Of a DNA stretch of 64,000 bases, positions 24,680 to 33,907 are shown in pieces. The stretch is taken from NCBI GenBank assembly GCA_963739395.1, contig CAVUAE010000001.1, positions 1,401,722 to 1,465,721 on the forward strand, written 5' to 3'. Source of the DNA: RBG-13-51-18 sp963739395 (lineage in GTDB: Bacteria > Chloroflexota > Dehalococcoidia > Dehalococcoidales > RBG-16-60-22). Numbering within the stretch: the first letter of the stretch is position 1; the number at the start of each line of letters is the position of its first letter. A program made the translations under genes and the position numbers. The notes under the pieces are model-generated. The model was not told the origin of the DNA, ran no database searches, and saw only the letters and a program-made list of their open reading frames with translations.

Positions 24680-25781
24680 ATGTCGGATTTAACCGAAAAG
24701 CTCAAGGACTTACAGAAACGGGTCGCAATGGCCCTGGAGTATCTTTGACATCGCCAATGTTGAAAAAGAAATTATTAAGCTGGAAGAGCAATCCGCCAAG
24801 CCCGATTTCTGGCAAGACCAAAACAATGCCCAGGGCGTAATGCGCCAGCTCGCTGAAAAGAAGAAAACGGTGCAGCGGTGGCGGGGATTGGAGAAAAAGC
24901 TGGCGGATATCGCTGAACTTATATCAATCTCACAATCAGATGAGTCTTTGCTAAAGGACTTGGGTAAAGAAATAGATGACCTCACAGCCCAAGTTAATGA
25001 TTATGAGTTTCAGTTAGCTTTCAGTGGCGAATATGACGCGCGTAATGCAATTTTAACGATACATGCGGGGGCGGGGGGCACGGAGTCGCAGGATTGGGCG
25101 GAGATGCTGATGCGTATGTATTTACGTTGGGCAGAGCGCCGCGGCTTCGAGACCGAAATTTTGGATACCTCACATGGCGATGAAGCAGGCATAAAGAGAA
25201 TAGTTATTGCCGTCAAAGGCGAGTACGCCGACGGTTATTTAAAGTCGGAACATGGCGTGCATCGATTGGTGCGGCTTTCGCCTTTCGACTCCGACCACGC
25301 GCGGCATACATCGTTTGCTTTAGTCGAGGTTATGCCTGAAGCTGAAAGCGATATTGAGGTCAACATCAAGCCGGAAGATATTAAGGTGGAGACTTTTCGT
25401 TCCAGCGGACCTGGCGGACAGCACATGCAAAAGACAAGCAGCGCCGTCAGAATTACGCACCTGCCGACGGGCACCGTCGTTTCCTGTCAGAGCGAGCGCT
25501 CGCAGCATTTGAATAAAGAATTCGCCTTCAAGATATTAAGGTCACGCCTGCTGGAGCTGGAGATTGAAAAAAGGGAAAAAGAACAGGCTAAAATAAAAGG
25601 GAAGCGTATCGATGCGGGGTGGGGCAGTCAAATCAGGAGTTACGTTTTACATCCGTACCGCATGGTCAAGGACCACCGCACGGACTACCAAACCAGTAAC
25701 ACCGAAGCCGTACTTGACGGTGAACTGGATGATTTTATCAACGCTTATTTAAGGTCAACAATGGGTAAGAAGGCTAAATGA
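24680..25781 (+). CDS. prfB: Peptide chain release factor 2, programmed +1 frameshift
   Basis: Recognises UGA and UAA stop codons. The first 22 codons (MSDLTEKLKDLQKRVAMALEYL) end at an in-frame TGA (24746-24748). A +1 slip at CTTTGAC continues DIANVEKEIIKLEEQ into the main frame, giving about 366 residues, the normal RF2 length. The protein contains GGTESQDWAEMLMRMY, the GGQ tripeptide in SSGPGGQHMQKTSSAVRITH, and an SPF-type anticodon region (RLSPFDSDHARHTSF). Low RF2 increases frameshifting, a feedback loop. The stop overlaps the next gene by ATGA. Confidence 0.95.
24733..24749 (+). promoter_or_regulatory. prfB frameshift signal
   Basis: CTGGAG followed by TATCTTTGAC: an internal Shine-Dalgarno-like GGAG three bases before the CTT slip codon, then the TGA C stop context, arranged as in other bacterial prfB genes. 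Confidence 0.93.
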
Positions 25782-26887
25782 AAAAGATAGTATTTATAGT
25801 CCTGGCGTTAATATCGCTGGTGTTTTTCTTGGTCCCCGGCAATGTACAGGCTGATAGCGGCTTAGTTGTGTCCCCCAGCCTGGCGACAGTGAATTTTCCC
25901 ACGAGCATCATTATCAGCATCTCAGCCGAAAGCGATGTTAATATCACCGATATCCGCTTGCACTATACCGTTGCGCGGAAGAGTTACGCGCAAGTAATTG
26001 CCGAAGCCGTTATTGCCTTTACACCGGCCAAAAAGGTAGAAACACAATGGGTATTGGACATGAGAAAAGTCGGTTCGCTGCCATCTGGCACCGTGATAAC
26101 TTACTGGTTAACCGTGACCGATGCCTCGAGCAGTCAAGTTGAGACATTACCGACTGCCGTTCATTTTGACGATAATCGCTATAGTTGGAAATCAATCCAC
26201 GAAGGGCAGATAACAATGCACTGGTATACCGGCAATGATTCATTTGGGAGTGATTTGATGGCGACGGCGCAAGCGGTGTTGAACAAACTAGCGGAAAACA
26301 CCGGGGCGGAATTAGAGGACGCCGTAGATTTTTATATCTATAACAGCTCCTCAGATTTGCAGGGGGCGATGATAAATCCGCAGGAGTGGATGGGTGGGGT
26401 AACTCTTTCCGAATATAACACTATTGCCATCGGTATCGGCACAACCGAAGATGAAATTACCTGGGGCAAACGCGCCATCGGTCACGAACTCACCCATATG
26501 GTATTGTATCAGGTTACTTCAAATCCTTATAACTATATCCCATTATGGCTTAACGAGGGTATGGCGATGTATTCCGAGGGTGATTTGGAGATAGCCTTTG
26601 TCGTGGCGTTATCCAACGCCGAAACCGATAAAGCGTTTTTATCGGTGCAAAGCTTATGCAGTCCGTTCCCCGCCGATTACAATCAGGCGATACTTGCTTA
26701 TGCTGAAAGTTATAAAATCGTGTCTTATCTGATTAACGAATACGGGCGGGAAAAAATGTTGGAACTGCTTAATGTTTTTAAACAGGGCAGCGATTACAAT
26801 GAGGCTTTACTGAAGGTATATGGCTTTGATATGGAAAAGCTAAATACACTATGGCGTACTGAACCAACAACGGTATATAGTAGTTAA
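25778..26887 (+). CDS. Secreted gluzincin peptidase (peptidase MA family)
   Basis: A 369-residue exported protein. Signal peptide at residues 1-25 (MKKIVFIVLALISLVFFLVPGNVQA), then a beta-sandwich region (about 30-130), then a zinc protease domain with H236-E237-xx-H240 (GHELTHMV) and a downstream glutamate ligand E260 in LWLNEGMAMYSEG. This is the gluzincin pattern of peptidase MA-like proteins. Substrate unknown. The start overlaps the prfB stop, so translation is coupled, though no functional link is apparent. Confidence 0.88.
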   Translation: MKKIVFIVLALISLVFFLVPGNVQADSGLVVSPSLATVNFPTSIIISISAESDVNITDIRLHYTVARKSYAQVIAEAVIAFTPAKKVETQWVLDMRKVGSLPSGTVITYWLTVTDASSSQVETLPTAVHFDDNRYSWKSIHEGQITMHWYTGNDSFGSDLMATAQAVLNKLAENTGAELEDAVDFYIYNSSSDLQGAMINPQEWMGGVTLSEYNTIAIGIGTTEDEITWGKRAIGHELTHMVLYQVTSNPYNYIPLWLNEGMAMYSEGDLEIAFVVALSNAETDKAFLSVQSLCSPFPADYNQAILAYAESYKIVSYLINEYGREKMLELLNVFKQGSDYNEALLKVYGFDMEKLNTLWRTEPTTVYSS

Positions 26888-26901
26888 AGCCTGTTTTATT
26901 T

Positions 26902-27111
26902 TTAGCTCTTCGGGGAGACGGCGGTAAGGGGTTTAGCGACTGCTTGGTCAGCAGGTTTTTCACTCTTCTGAAAGTCAGTGAGTTTAAGGTCGTTTTTACT
27001 CCAGGTTGCGCCGCACTGAATGCATTCGATATAAACACCGTAAATATCACACTCTATCGAGAGGTCCCCACCGCATCTTTTACAGGCTTTAGAGCGTATT
27101 AAACAAAGCAT
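26902..27111 (-). CDS. Small zinc-ribbon protein
   Basis: A 69-residue protein with CKRCGGDLSIECDIYGVYIECIQCGATW, two CxxC knuckles forming a zinc ribbon, and a polar C-terminal tail. I chose ATG 27111, with AAGGAG six bases upstream, over the longer frame from 27189. Convergent with the peptidase gene. Function unknown. Confidence 0.72.
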   Translation of the reverse strand: MLCLIRSKACKRCGGDLSIECDIYGVYIECIQCGATWSKNDLKLTDFQKSEKPADQAVAKPLTAVSPKS

Positions 27112-27322
27112 TTTTTGCTCCTTGAATTTTTGATTTTTACTTATTCTGATAATATAGATTTCAGTGCCTTTTATAAATCTAGGAAACACCTAATTTATTG
27201 ATAACGCACCATCAAATCGATTGGTGGTTTCCACTCAATGTTCACCCTAAGAAAGCTAGTAGTTGATAGTTGAAAAGACGAATCTTGCTTTGTTTATAAG
27301 CGAGGTGATAGACTAAGGCATT

Positions 27323-28033
27323 GTGAAAAAGCAGGATTCTATTAAGCCTAAATCGATGACAATTCACGATTTACCGGTGGCGGACCGACCCCGTGAAAGA
27401 CTGCAAAGAATAGGGGCGGAGGCTTTATCCGCCCAGGAGATTTTGGCGCTGATATTGGGACGCGGCATCTCCGGCGAATCGGTTATGGTAACGGCGCAGC
27501 GACTGCTTAAGCAGTTCGGGGGACTTAAAGGAATTGCGGCGGCGTCGCTGGAGGAGCTGGCACAGATTAGGGGCATCGGCATCGCTAAAGCCTCCCAGAT
27601 AAGAGCCGCTGTGGAGCTAGCCAGGCGTGTCGAAGGTTATTCCGAAGCATTAGACAAAACACCTTTAAAGACGCCTGAAGCTATCGCCAACCTGGTGATG
27701 GGCAGGCTTAAAGACAAAAAGAAGGAATATTTCCTGGCGGTACTTCTCGACACCCGAAACCAGCTTATCAAGGTGGCGGAAATTTCTATCGGTAGCCTGG
27801 ATACCAGCATCGTGCATCCCCGGGAGGTCTTTAAAGAAGCGATTTCTGCCAGCGCGGCAGCGGTAATCTTCGTCCATAATCATCCATCGGGGGATACCGA
27901 AGCTTCCGAAGATGATATTGCCTTAACGAAAAGACTGACACAGGCAGGAGAAATAGTTGGTATAGACGTTCTCGACCATTTAATTATCGGCGGGAAGAAC
28001 TATACCAGCCTCAAAAGACTGGGCTTGTTTTAA
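27323..28033 (+). CDS. radC: RadC family JAB-domain protein
   Basis: A 236-residue protein: helix-hairpin-helix region (LAQIRGIGIAKASQIRAAVEL, about residues 75-100) and a C-terminal JAMM metalloprotease-like domain with the metal motif VHNHPSGDTEASEDD. The name is historical; a repair role is not established. GTG start at 27323. Full length for the family. Confidence 0.93.
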   Translation: MKKQDSIKPKSMTIHDLPVADRPRERLQRIGAEALSAQEILALILGRGISGESVMVTAQRLLKQFGGLKGIAAASLEELAQIRGIGIAKASQIRAAVELARRVEGYSEALDKTPLKTPEAIANLVMGRLKDKKKEYFLAVLLDTRNQLIKVAEISIGSLDTSIVHPREVFKEAISASAAAVIFVHNHPSGDTEASEDDIALTKRLTQAGEIVGIDVLDHLIIGGKNYTSLKRLGLF

Positions 28034-28053
28034 ACTCTCCCGCCGATATTAGT

Positions 28054-28509
28054 TTATTCTCTCATAACCGGCTTGGTTTTATCTTCCGGCACGCGAACAT
28101 ACTTCGATGTTAACGCGATATCCATGAAAACAATAGGTTTGCGGATTATTCTGAACTCTAGCGGCGTGTGAACCATGCCTGCTGGAACGTAAACGAAAGA
28201 AGACTCGGTGATAACCAGTTTTTCCTGCTTGCCTTTTTCGCCCAGATAAAGCCAGACCTCGGCATCGAAATCATTAACATGGGTGGCATCGGCGTTCTGG
28301 AAGGCTAAAAATTGGTCGAAATCATGGGTATGGGGGTCGTTTATCATCAGGAATGGCTCGGTGACACAGAACCAGTCCATGCGATAGCCGGAGTCCCACT
28401 CTTTACCCCAGATATGAAAAGATTTGGCGGTAAGCTGCGGATAGAGCTTGGTGAAATCTGCCACCGGCTTAGCTTTATAGTATTTAGCATACTCCTTAGG
28501 AATCGTCAT
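28054..28509 (-). CDS. Cupin-like protein
   Basis: A 151-residue protein probably forming a single cupin barrel: DPHTHDFDQFLAFQNAD and AEVWLYLGEKGKQEKLVITESSFVYVPAGMVHTPLEFRII resemble the two cupin motifs, with histidines in HTHD and MVHTP. Substrate unknown. Convergent with radC. Confidence 0.7.
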   Translation of the reverse strand: MTIPKEYAKYYKAKPVADFTKLYPQLTAKSFHIWGKEWDSGYRMDWFCVTEPFLMINDPHTHDFDQFLAFQNADATHVNDFDAEVWLYLGEKGKQEKLVITESSFVYVPAGMVHTPLEFRIIRKPIVFMDIALTSKYVRVPEDKTKPVMRE

Positions 28510-28617
28510 ATCATGCTCCTTATCTAGTATTGTTTGCTAATGATTATATGTTGAAGACTGAAATAATTCAAATGTAGTATGGATTATGATATATTGATTT
28601 TAGGAAGTTACTTTAAG

Positions 28618-30261
28618 ATGACGATGCAAAAATTTAAGACCGCGGATAAAGCCCTCTTTATATCTATTATATGTCTAACGATTGCCCTGATATGTTTGCT
28701 TGTTTTATATGTTCGCTCGTGTCTTCCAACGACTACAGAAACACAAACACTAACACCAACAATTACCGGCGGCGGCACGTTAAGACTATTCGGTACCGAC
28801 CCCACTACGCTCGACCCGGCATTATCGGCTGACGCTGGTTCTCATCAATATGTCATCCAAATATTTTCCGGTCTGGTAAGACTCGGCGATAATCTGGAAC
28901 CGACACAGGATATTGCGAAAAGCTGGGATATCAGTGACGATAAATGCACATTTACTTTTCATCTGCGGGAGGATGTGGTTTTCCAGGATGGGCGGAAGGT
29001 AACCGCAGATGACTTTAAGTATTCTTGGGAGCGCGCCTGCGACCCGGCGACCGGCTCGAGGGTGGCTAGCACTTATCTCGGCGATATTGTAGGCGTGAAA
29101 GAAGTCATCGAGGGCAAAACTAAAAAAATCAGCGGCGTCCAGGTGATTAACGATTACACGCTACGAGTTACTATCGATGCCCCTAAATCGTATTTCCTCT
29201 CTAAAATGGCTTATCCTACGGCGATGGTAGTAGATAAAAATAACGTGGCTCAAGGCGTAAACTGGTGGCGTCAACCTAACGGTACCGGACCATTTAAGCT
29301 TAAGGAGTGGCAGCAAAGCAGTCTACTGGTACTGGAAAGAAATAATAGGTACTACGGTCAGGTGTCTAGCCTGGAATTTGTGGAAGTCCAAATGTATACC
29401 GGTGATGAAATGACTTTATATGAGACTGATAAAATCGATGTCGCTAATGTTAGTGTTGTCGATATTGATAGGATTACGGATAAAGAGGGACCCTTTTATA
29501 GCCAATATCACATATCACCTTCATTGAGCTTTAATTGGATAGGTTTTAACATTACCAAGCCGCCTTTCGATGATGTGAATGTGCGTAAGGCTTTTATCAT
29601 GGCTATCGATAAAGACAAGATAATTAACCTGATATTTCGTAATCTGGTGCAGCGAGCTAATGGTATCTTACCGCCTGGTATCCCCGGTTATAATGAAAAC
29701 CTAGTCGGAGTGGAGTATAACGTTGAAAAAGCCAAAGAGCTGATTGCCGCTTCTAAATATGGGAGCGTGGCAAACCTGCCCCCGATTATCTGGACGACAT
29801 CAGGTTATGGCGGGCAGATATCACAAGCATGGTCGGCGATTATTTCGCAGTGGCGTGAGAATCTTGGGGTAGAGGTAAAGGTAAGACAACTCGAACCCGA
29901 CTATTTTCTCTATTACATTAAAGATGAGGTGGATAACATATATGATTTGGGCTGGATAGCCGATTATCCTCACCCACAGGACTTTACCGAGGTGCTTTTC
30001 CATAGCGGCGTCGAATATAACTATGGCGGATATTCTAATCCAACTCTAGACGCTTTACTGGATAAAGCGGCGGTAGAGCAGGACGCCGCGAAAAGCTTAC
30101 AGATGTATCAACAGGCGGAGCAAATGCTGGTGGATGATGCCGCCGTGATACCGTTATGGTTCGGGAAGAATTATCTGTTAGTCAAGCCCTACGTTGAAGG
30201 CTACGAACTTAACGCGATGGGCAATTTAATGTTCAATAAAGTGAAGCTTAAGGAACACTAG
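28618..30261 (+). CDS. ABC transporter peptide/nickel-type substrate-binding protein (family 5)
   Basis: About 547 residues. An N-terminal membrane anchor (FISIICLTIALICLLVLYV) and threonine/proline-rich linker precede the SBP_bac_5 domain: GGTLRLFGTDPTTLDPALSADAGSHQYVIQIFSGLVRL, SWDISDDKCTFTFHLREDVVFQDGRKVTADDFKYSWER, and the C-terminal DLGWIADYPHPQDFTEVLFHSG. It would capture oligopeptides at the outer face. No permease or ATPase genes are adjacent, so it is an orphan here. The frame opens at 28579; ATG 28618 has AGGAAG upstream and is preferred. Confidence 0.88.
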   Translation: MTMQKFKTADKALFISIICLTIALICLLVLYVRSCLPTTTETQTLTPTITGGGTLRLFGTDPTTLDPALSADAGSHQYVIQIFSGLVRLGDNLEPTQDIAKSWDISDDKCTFTFHLREDVVFQDGRKVTADDFKYSWERACDPATGSRVASTYLGDIVGVKEVIEGKTKKISGVQVINDYTLRVTIDAPKSYFLSKMAYPTAMVVDKNNVAQGVNWWRQPNGTGPFKLKEWQQSSLLVLERNNRYYGQVSSLEFVEVQMYTGDEMTLYETDKIDVANVSVVDIDRITDKEGPFYSQYHISPSLSFNWIGFNITKPPFDDVNVRKAFIMAIDKDKIINLIFRNLVQRANGILPPGIPGYNENLVGVEYNVEKAKELIAASKYGSVANLPPIIWTTSGYGGQISQAWSAIISQWRENLGVEVKVRQLEPDYFLYYIKDEVDNIYDLGWIADYPHPQDFTEVLFHSGVEYNYGGYSNPTLDALLDKAAVEQDAAKSLQMYQQAEQMLVDDAAVIPLWFGKNYLLVKPYVEGYELNAMGNLMFNKVKLKEH

Positions 30262-30268
30262 CCTTTAC

Positions 30269-31246
30269 TTAAGTGTATTTGCTTCTTAAAGTCTCGCCGG
30301 AGTGGGGACTATACAGCGCTGGCGGGATATCCAACATCGTAAAAGCGCCCTTATGGCCCGATTCCTTAAGGCGGTAAGCAGCTCGGGCGCAGGCGACGAG
30401 GACACTGCCGGTAAACTCCGGGTTACTAGCCAGCTGGCAGCGGTATTCAATTATCTGTTTATTCTTTTCCCCGGTAACCCCGGAAGTCATTACAAAACCA
30501 CCGTGAGGGTACTTGTTGTGTTCTTTCGCCATTTGCTCGCGGCTGATGAACTTCACTTCTGTATTGTAATCGGAAAAATAGTTGGGCATACTGGTAATAG
30601 CTTCTCGGATTTTCTCCTTATTGGCCCCGTCTTCAGCAACAACGTAGACTACGCGCTTATGTTTTCCCCGGCTGGTGAATTCCGGTGTTTTACCATCTCT
30701 AACCTGTTTCAGGGCGGATTCGATGGGATGGGTGTAGGAGCGGGCATCAATAACTCCTTTTATCGTCCGGGCGGCGTCGGAATGTCCCTGACTAACGCCG
30801 GGTCCCCAGAAAGTATAGCCCTTGCTACCGGGAAGAAAGGCGTTACCTAAAACCCTTTCCAGCGAAAAGATTCCCGGGTCCCAACCGGCAGAAATAACAG
30901 ATACATTACCCTTTTCTTTAGCGATAGCGTCCATCTTATGGAAATAGTCGGGGATATTGGCATGAGTATCGAAGCTATCGACGGTGCTATACCAGCGGGC
31001 GAAAAGAGGACCCTGTACTGGCACATCATCTTTTGAGCCACCGCAAAGAATGACGACGTCGATAGTAGTAGACGGCTTCGGAGCATCTTTCTCTATCTTC
31101 AGTACCGGATTATCCTTGATTTCTTTTTGTACCGCTTCCGGACGGCGGGAAAAAACGGCGGTTAGCTTCATATCAGGATTATTTTTAATGGCGTTTCTCA
31201 CGCCACGTCCGACATTACCAAAACCCGCGATGGCAACATTAATCAT
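30269..31246 (-). CDS. ddh: meso-Diaminopimelate dehydrogenase
   Basis: A 325-residue NADP-dependent enzyme converting tetrahydrodipicolinate directly to meso-diaminopimelate. Rossmann motif GFGNVGRGV at residues 8-16, then CGGSKDDVPVQGP, DSFDTHANIPDYFHKMD, SVISAGWDPGIFSLER and FWGPGVSQGHSDAARTI, all typical of Ddh. In a wall-less lineage its product would feed lysine only (inference). Convergent with the peptide-binding protein gene, eight bases apart. Confidence 0.93.
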   Translation of the reverse strand: MINVAIAGFGNVGRGVRNAIKNNPDMKLTAVFSRRPEAVQKEIKDNPVLKIEKDAPKPSTTIDVVILCGGSKDDVPVQGPLFARWYSTVDSFDTHANIPDYFHKMDAIAKEKGNVSVISAGWDPGIFSLERVLGNAFLPGSKGYTFWGPGVSQGHSDAARTIKGVIDARSYTHPIESALKQVRDGKTPEFTSRGKHKRVVYVVAEDGANKEKIREAITSMPNYFSDYNTEVKFISREQMAKEHNKYPHGGFVMTSGVTGEKNKQIIEYRCQLASNPEFTGSVLVACARAAYRLKESGHKGAFTMLDIPPALYSPHSGETLRSKYT

Positions 31247-31261
31247 ACTTTTCTCCTTCGA

Positions 31262-32332
31262 TTATATAAAGAAAAAGGCGATGGCAATTAATATATACAC
31301 GGCGATAAGTTGGGCGCCCTCAAGCCAGTGGCATATGCCGTCGGCGCTAATGTAGTTAGCAATCATCGCCGTCATCACTAGTGCGGCTAAGGCGAATGGA
31401 CTGAACTCAAGGTTAAGTGTGGTGCCGATTAGTGGGGTGCTTACCAGTATCAACACTGGCACCACGAACAGGGCAATCTGTAGAGCGGAACTCATGCCGA
31501 TTTCCAGCGATAGCGTCATATTGTCCTGTCGGGCGAAACTAATGGCGCTGACATGCTCCGGTAAATTGGTAATGATAGCGATGATGACCAGCCCAAGAAA
31601 CGTCTGGCTCAAGCCCATATCAGCGATATGCAAGGTGATGGTATTGACCAACAGGGAAGCCTCGAAACTGCCCAATCCCACCGCAATAAGCAGGAGAATA
31701 ACGGCGATAGGTAATGGCCAGGGACGGTATTGTGGTTTGGGGGGTGCTTCGCGTTCGACGACGAAAAGGTGTTTATGTGTCACTAACGTATAGAGCAAAC
31801 TCAAGAGGTAAATAATACCCAATACTATAGAAACAGCCAGACTCATGGTATGAGTAGGATTAGTCACCAGCATGCTGTACATGGAAGGCAGGACCAGACC
31901 AGCCACAGCGATAATCAACATCGTTGAAGAAAGCCCTGCCGAATCTTTGTTAAAGCGTTGTTCTTTGTATTTCAATCCTCCGAATAACATCGAGAGACCA
32001 ATGAGTAATAACACATTTAGTATTATTGAGCCGATAATAGAAGCCTTAACCATTTCCAGCAGTCCGGCGCGCAGGGCAAAGATAGCGATAAAAAACTCAA
32101 AGACATTACCAAAAGTAGCATTAATAAGCGCAGAAACAGTTGTGGAAACCCGCTGGGCGATAATGCCGGTCGTCTCAATAATAACGTGAGAAATCCCGAC
32201 AATAGCCGATGCGGTGGTGATAAATGTCAGCAATGGGTGGAGGTTAAGATAATAAAAAGCAGCCGAAAGTGGAATAAAAATAAGAAAGGCATCGAGGATA
32301 TGAAAGCGGGACTGCGTATTTTTTAACGGCAT
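31262..32332 (-). CDS. cax: Ca2+/H+ antiporter (CaCA superfamily)
   Basis: A 356-residue membrane protein of about eleven helices. The two inverted-repeat ion motifs are present: ALINATFGNVFEFFIAIFAL in the first half and TNLPEHVSAISFARQDNMTLSLEIGMSSALQIALFVVP in the second, with conserved acidic residues and the GNxxE pattern of Cax proteins. It exports calcium using the proton gradient. It is upstream of ddh by 15 bases, so likely co-transcribed. Confidence 0.93.
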   Translation of the reverse strand: MPLKNTQSRFHILDAFLIFIPLSAAFYYLNLHPLLTFITTASAIVGISHVIIETTGIIAQRVSTTVSALINATFGNVFEFFIAIFALRAGLLEMVKASIIGSIILNVLLLIGLSMLFGGLKYKEQRFNKDSAGLSSTMLIIAVAGLVLPSMYSMLVTNPTHTMSLAVSIVLGIIYLLSLLYTLVTHKHLFVVEREAPPKPQYRPWPLPIAVILLLIAVGLGSFEASLLVNTITLHIADMGLSQTFLGLVIIAIITNLPEHVSAISFARQDNMTLSLEIGMSSALQIALFVVPVLILVSTPLIGTTLNLEFSPFALAALVMTAMIANYISADGICHWLEGAQLIAVYILIAIAFFFI

Positions 32333-32397
32333 ATAATATTATACCGTTTTACAAGCGCTTTTCCATAGTAAGGGGTGGGATTATGCTTTTGACTTGT

Positions 32398-32558
32398 TAA
32401 GTTTTCTTGATTTATGGGTAAACCCCTCGACTCGCTGCGTTCGCTCGGGGTAAATCCCTCGACTAAATAAGTTTTCTTGATTTATAGGTAAAACCCTCGA
32501 CTCGTTAAAATTTCTTGAAATATGGGTAAACCCCTCGACTCGCTACGCTCGCTCGGGG
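32398..32558. repeat. Tandem copies of a hairpin repeat beside tRNA-Ser
   Basis: Three related units beginning TTTCTTGA at 32403, 32473 and 32511, each with RTGGGTAAACCCCTCGACTCG-like text. Units one and three end in the palindrome CCCCTCGACTCGCT..GCTCGGGG (32423-32450, 32531-32558). The middle unit lacks the hairpin's second half. Same family as 13917-13944. Confidence 0.75.
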
Positions 32559-32562
32559 CAAG

Positions 32563-32649
32563 CGGAGGGGGTGGGATTCGAACCCACGGTCGGCTTGCAC
32601 CGACAACGGTTTTCAAGACCGTCACCATAGGCCACTCGGACACCCCTCC
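32563..32649 (-). tRNA. tRNA-Ser(UGA)
   Basis: Minus strand 87 bases with acceptor GGAGGGG/CCCCTCC, D-arm, anticodon TGA in CTTGAAA, a long variable arm (TGTCGGTGCAAGCCGAC) and T-arm GGGTTCGAATCCC. The long variable arm and anticodon make it tRNA-Ser(UGA). CCA is not encoded. It borders the integrase region. Confidence 0.96.
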
Positions 32650-32728
32650 GATGTACCTAATTTGTAGCTAAATTAATCTTAAACAACTCGTTTATCAAAT
32701 ATACATAATACTTTTAGCTAACGGATAG

Positions 32729-33907
32729 CTAACGGACACTTTCAGCGGCTGATTCATTATACTTTGTTGTAAATGCCTCGTCAAAGCGTTTGGCCGCAGC
32801 TTCCTGAAGCCCCGGTGACACGTGCGAGTAAGTGTCCAGGGTAATCGTTATACTAGAATGGCCGAGGCGCTCTTGGACAATCTTTGGGTGTATCCCTTGC
32901 TTTAGCATAATTGAAGCGTGAGTATGCCTGGCATCGTGAAGGCGTATAACCTTAAGGCCGGCACGGGCAGTTAACACAGTCCAGGCGTGGGTGATGGTAT
33001 TGGGGCGTAAGGGCTTACCGTCCACGGTACTGAATACCAAGTCATCATCTTTCAGCAGTGTTTCCAACTGGGCCCGGGTAGCTTCCTGCTGTTCCTTATG
33101 CTCTCTAAGGACTAAGGTGACAGATGGTGAAAGCGCAATCATCCGGCGCCCCTTAGCTGTCTTAGGCGCTCGGTAGACAATGCTTCCATCCCGAAGCTGG
33201 TGAAGGCTACGGTTAACATATACCTGGCATAAGAGCAGGTCAATATCAGACCACTTCAGAGCTAGGAACTCAGACCGTCTCATGCCAGTGAAAAGGGCAG
33301 TGTAGAATAGCGCATAATAGGGTGTGTCCTTGGCAGATTCAAGGAAGCGGGTTATATCATCTTCACTCCAGGTATGCATTTCTGGACGTTCAGCGTGGGG
33401 TGGTCTAACAGCATCAGCAGCATTTCGTGATAATAACCCCCACCCTACAGCAGTTTGAAGGGCTTTATGTAAGGCGGTATGGTGGTGTCTTACCGTCTGG
33501 GCACTCAATCCGCACGAGCTATCACAGCGACCACTATGTAACATCTCAGAATAATACTGTTGGAGATGCTCAGGTTTAAGCTGTGTCAGAGTAATATTGC
33601 CAAGTTTGGGGGTAAGGTGCTGACGTATGATAGACTCATAACCTTCAGCCGTCCTGGGGGCAAGGTAGGGCCAGGCGTAATCCTTTAGCCACCTCTCAAG
33701 GTATTCTGCCAGTGTCGTTTTGCTAGGCTTTATAAAGGTGCCGGTATCTAGCTGGTGAAGCATATCAGCAAGCCTCTTTTCAGCCTCTTTTTTAGTTCCT
33801 TTAACAGTAATCCATTGTTGCTTACGCTTGCCTGTAGCCGGATCAGTACCTAAGTTCAAGACGATGTTATAGGAATCCTCATACCGCTTGATTATATGTC
33901 CTCTCAT
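32729..33907 (-). CDS. Tyrosine recombinase / integrase
   Basis: A 392-residue phage-type integrase. An N-terminal arm-binding-like region (KRYEDSYNIVLNLGTDPATGKRKQQWITVKGTKKEA) precedes a SAM-like core-binding domain (LAEYLERWLKDYAWPYLAPRTAEGY) and the catalytic domain with TGMRRSEFLALKW (Arg I), RLHDARHTHASIML (HxxR), LGHSSITITLDTYSHV (His and Tyr). All catalytic residues are present. It ends 80 bases from tRNA-Ser and overlaps the upstream gene by four bases. Confidence 0.94.
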   Translation of the reverse strand: MRGHIIKRYEDSYNIVLNLGTDPATGKRKQQWITVKGTKKEAEKRLADMLHQLDTGTFIKPSKTTLAEYLERWLKDYAWPYLAPRTAEGYESIIRQHLTPKLGNITLTQLKPEHLQQYYSEMLHSGRCDSSCGLSAQTVRHHHTALHKALQTAVGWGLLSRNAADAVRPPHAERPEMHTWSEDDITRFLESAKDTPYYALFYTALFTGMRRSEFLALKWSDIDLLLCQVYVNRSLHQLRDGSIVYRAPKTAKGRRMIALSPSVTLVLREHKEQQEATRAQLETLLKDDDLVFSTVDGKPLRPNTITHAWTVLTARAGLKVIRLHDARHTHASIMLKQGIHPKIVQERLGHSSITITLDTYSHVSPGLQEAAAKRFDEAFTTKYNESAAESVR

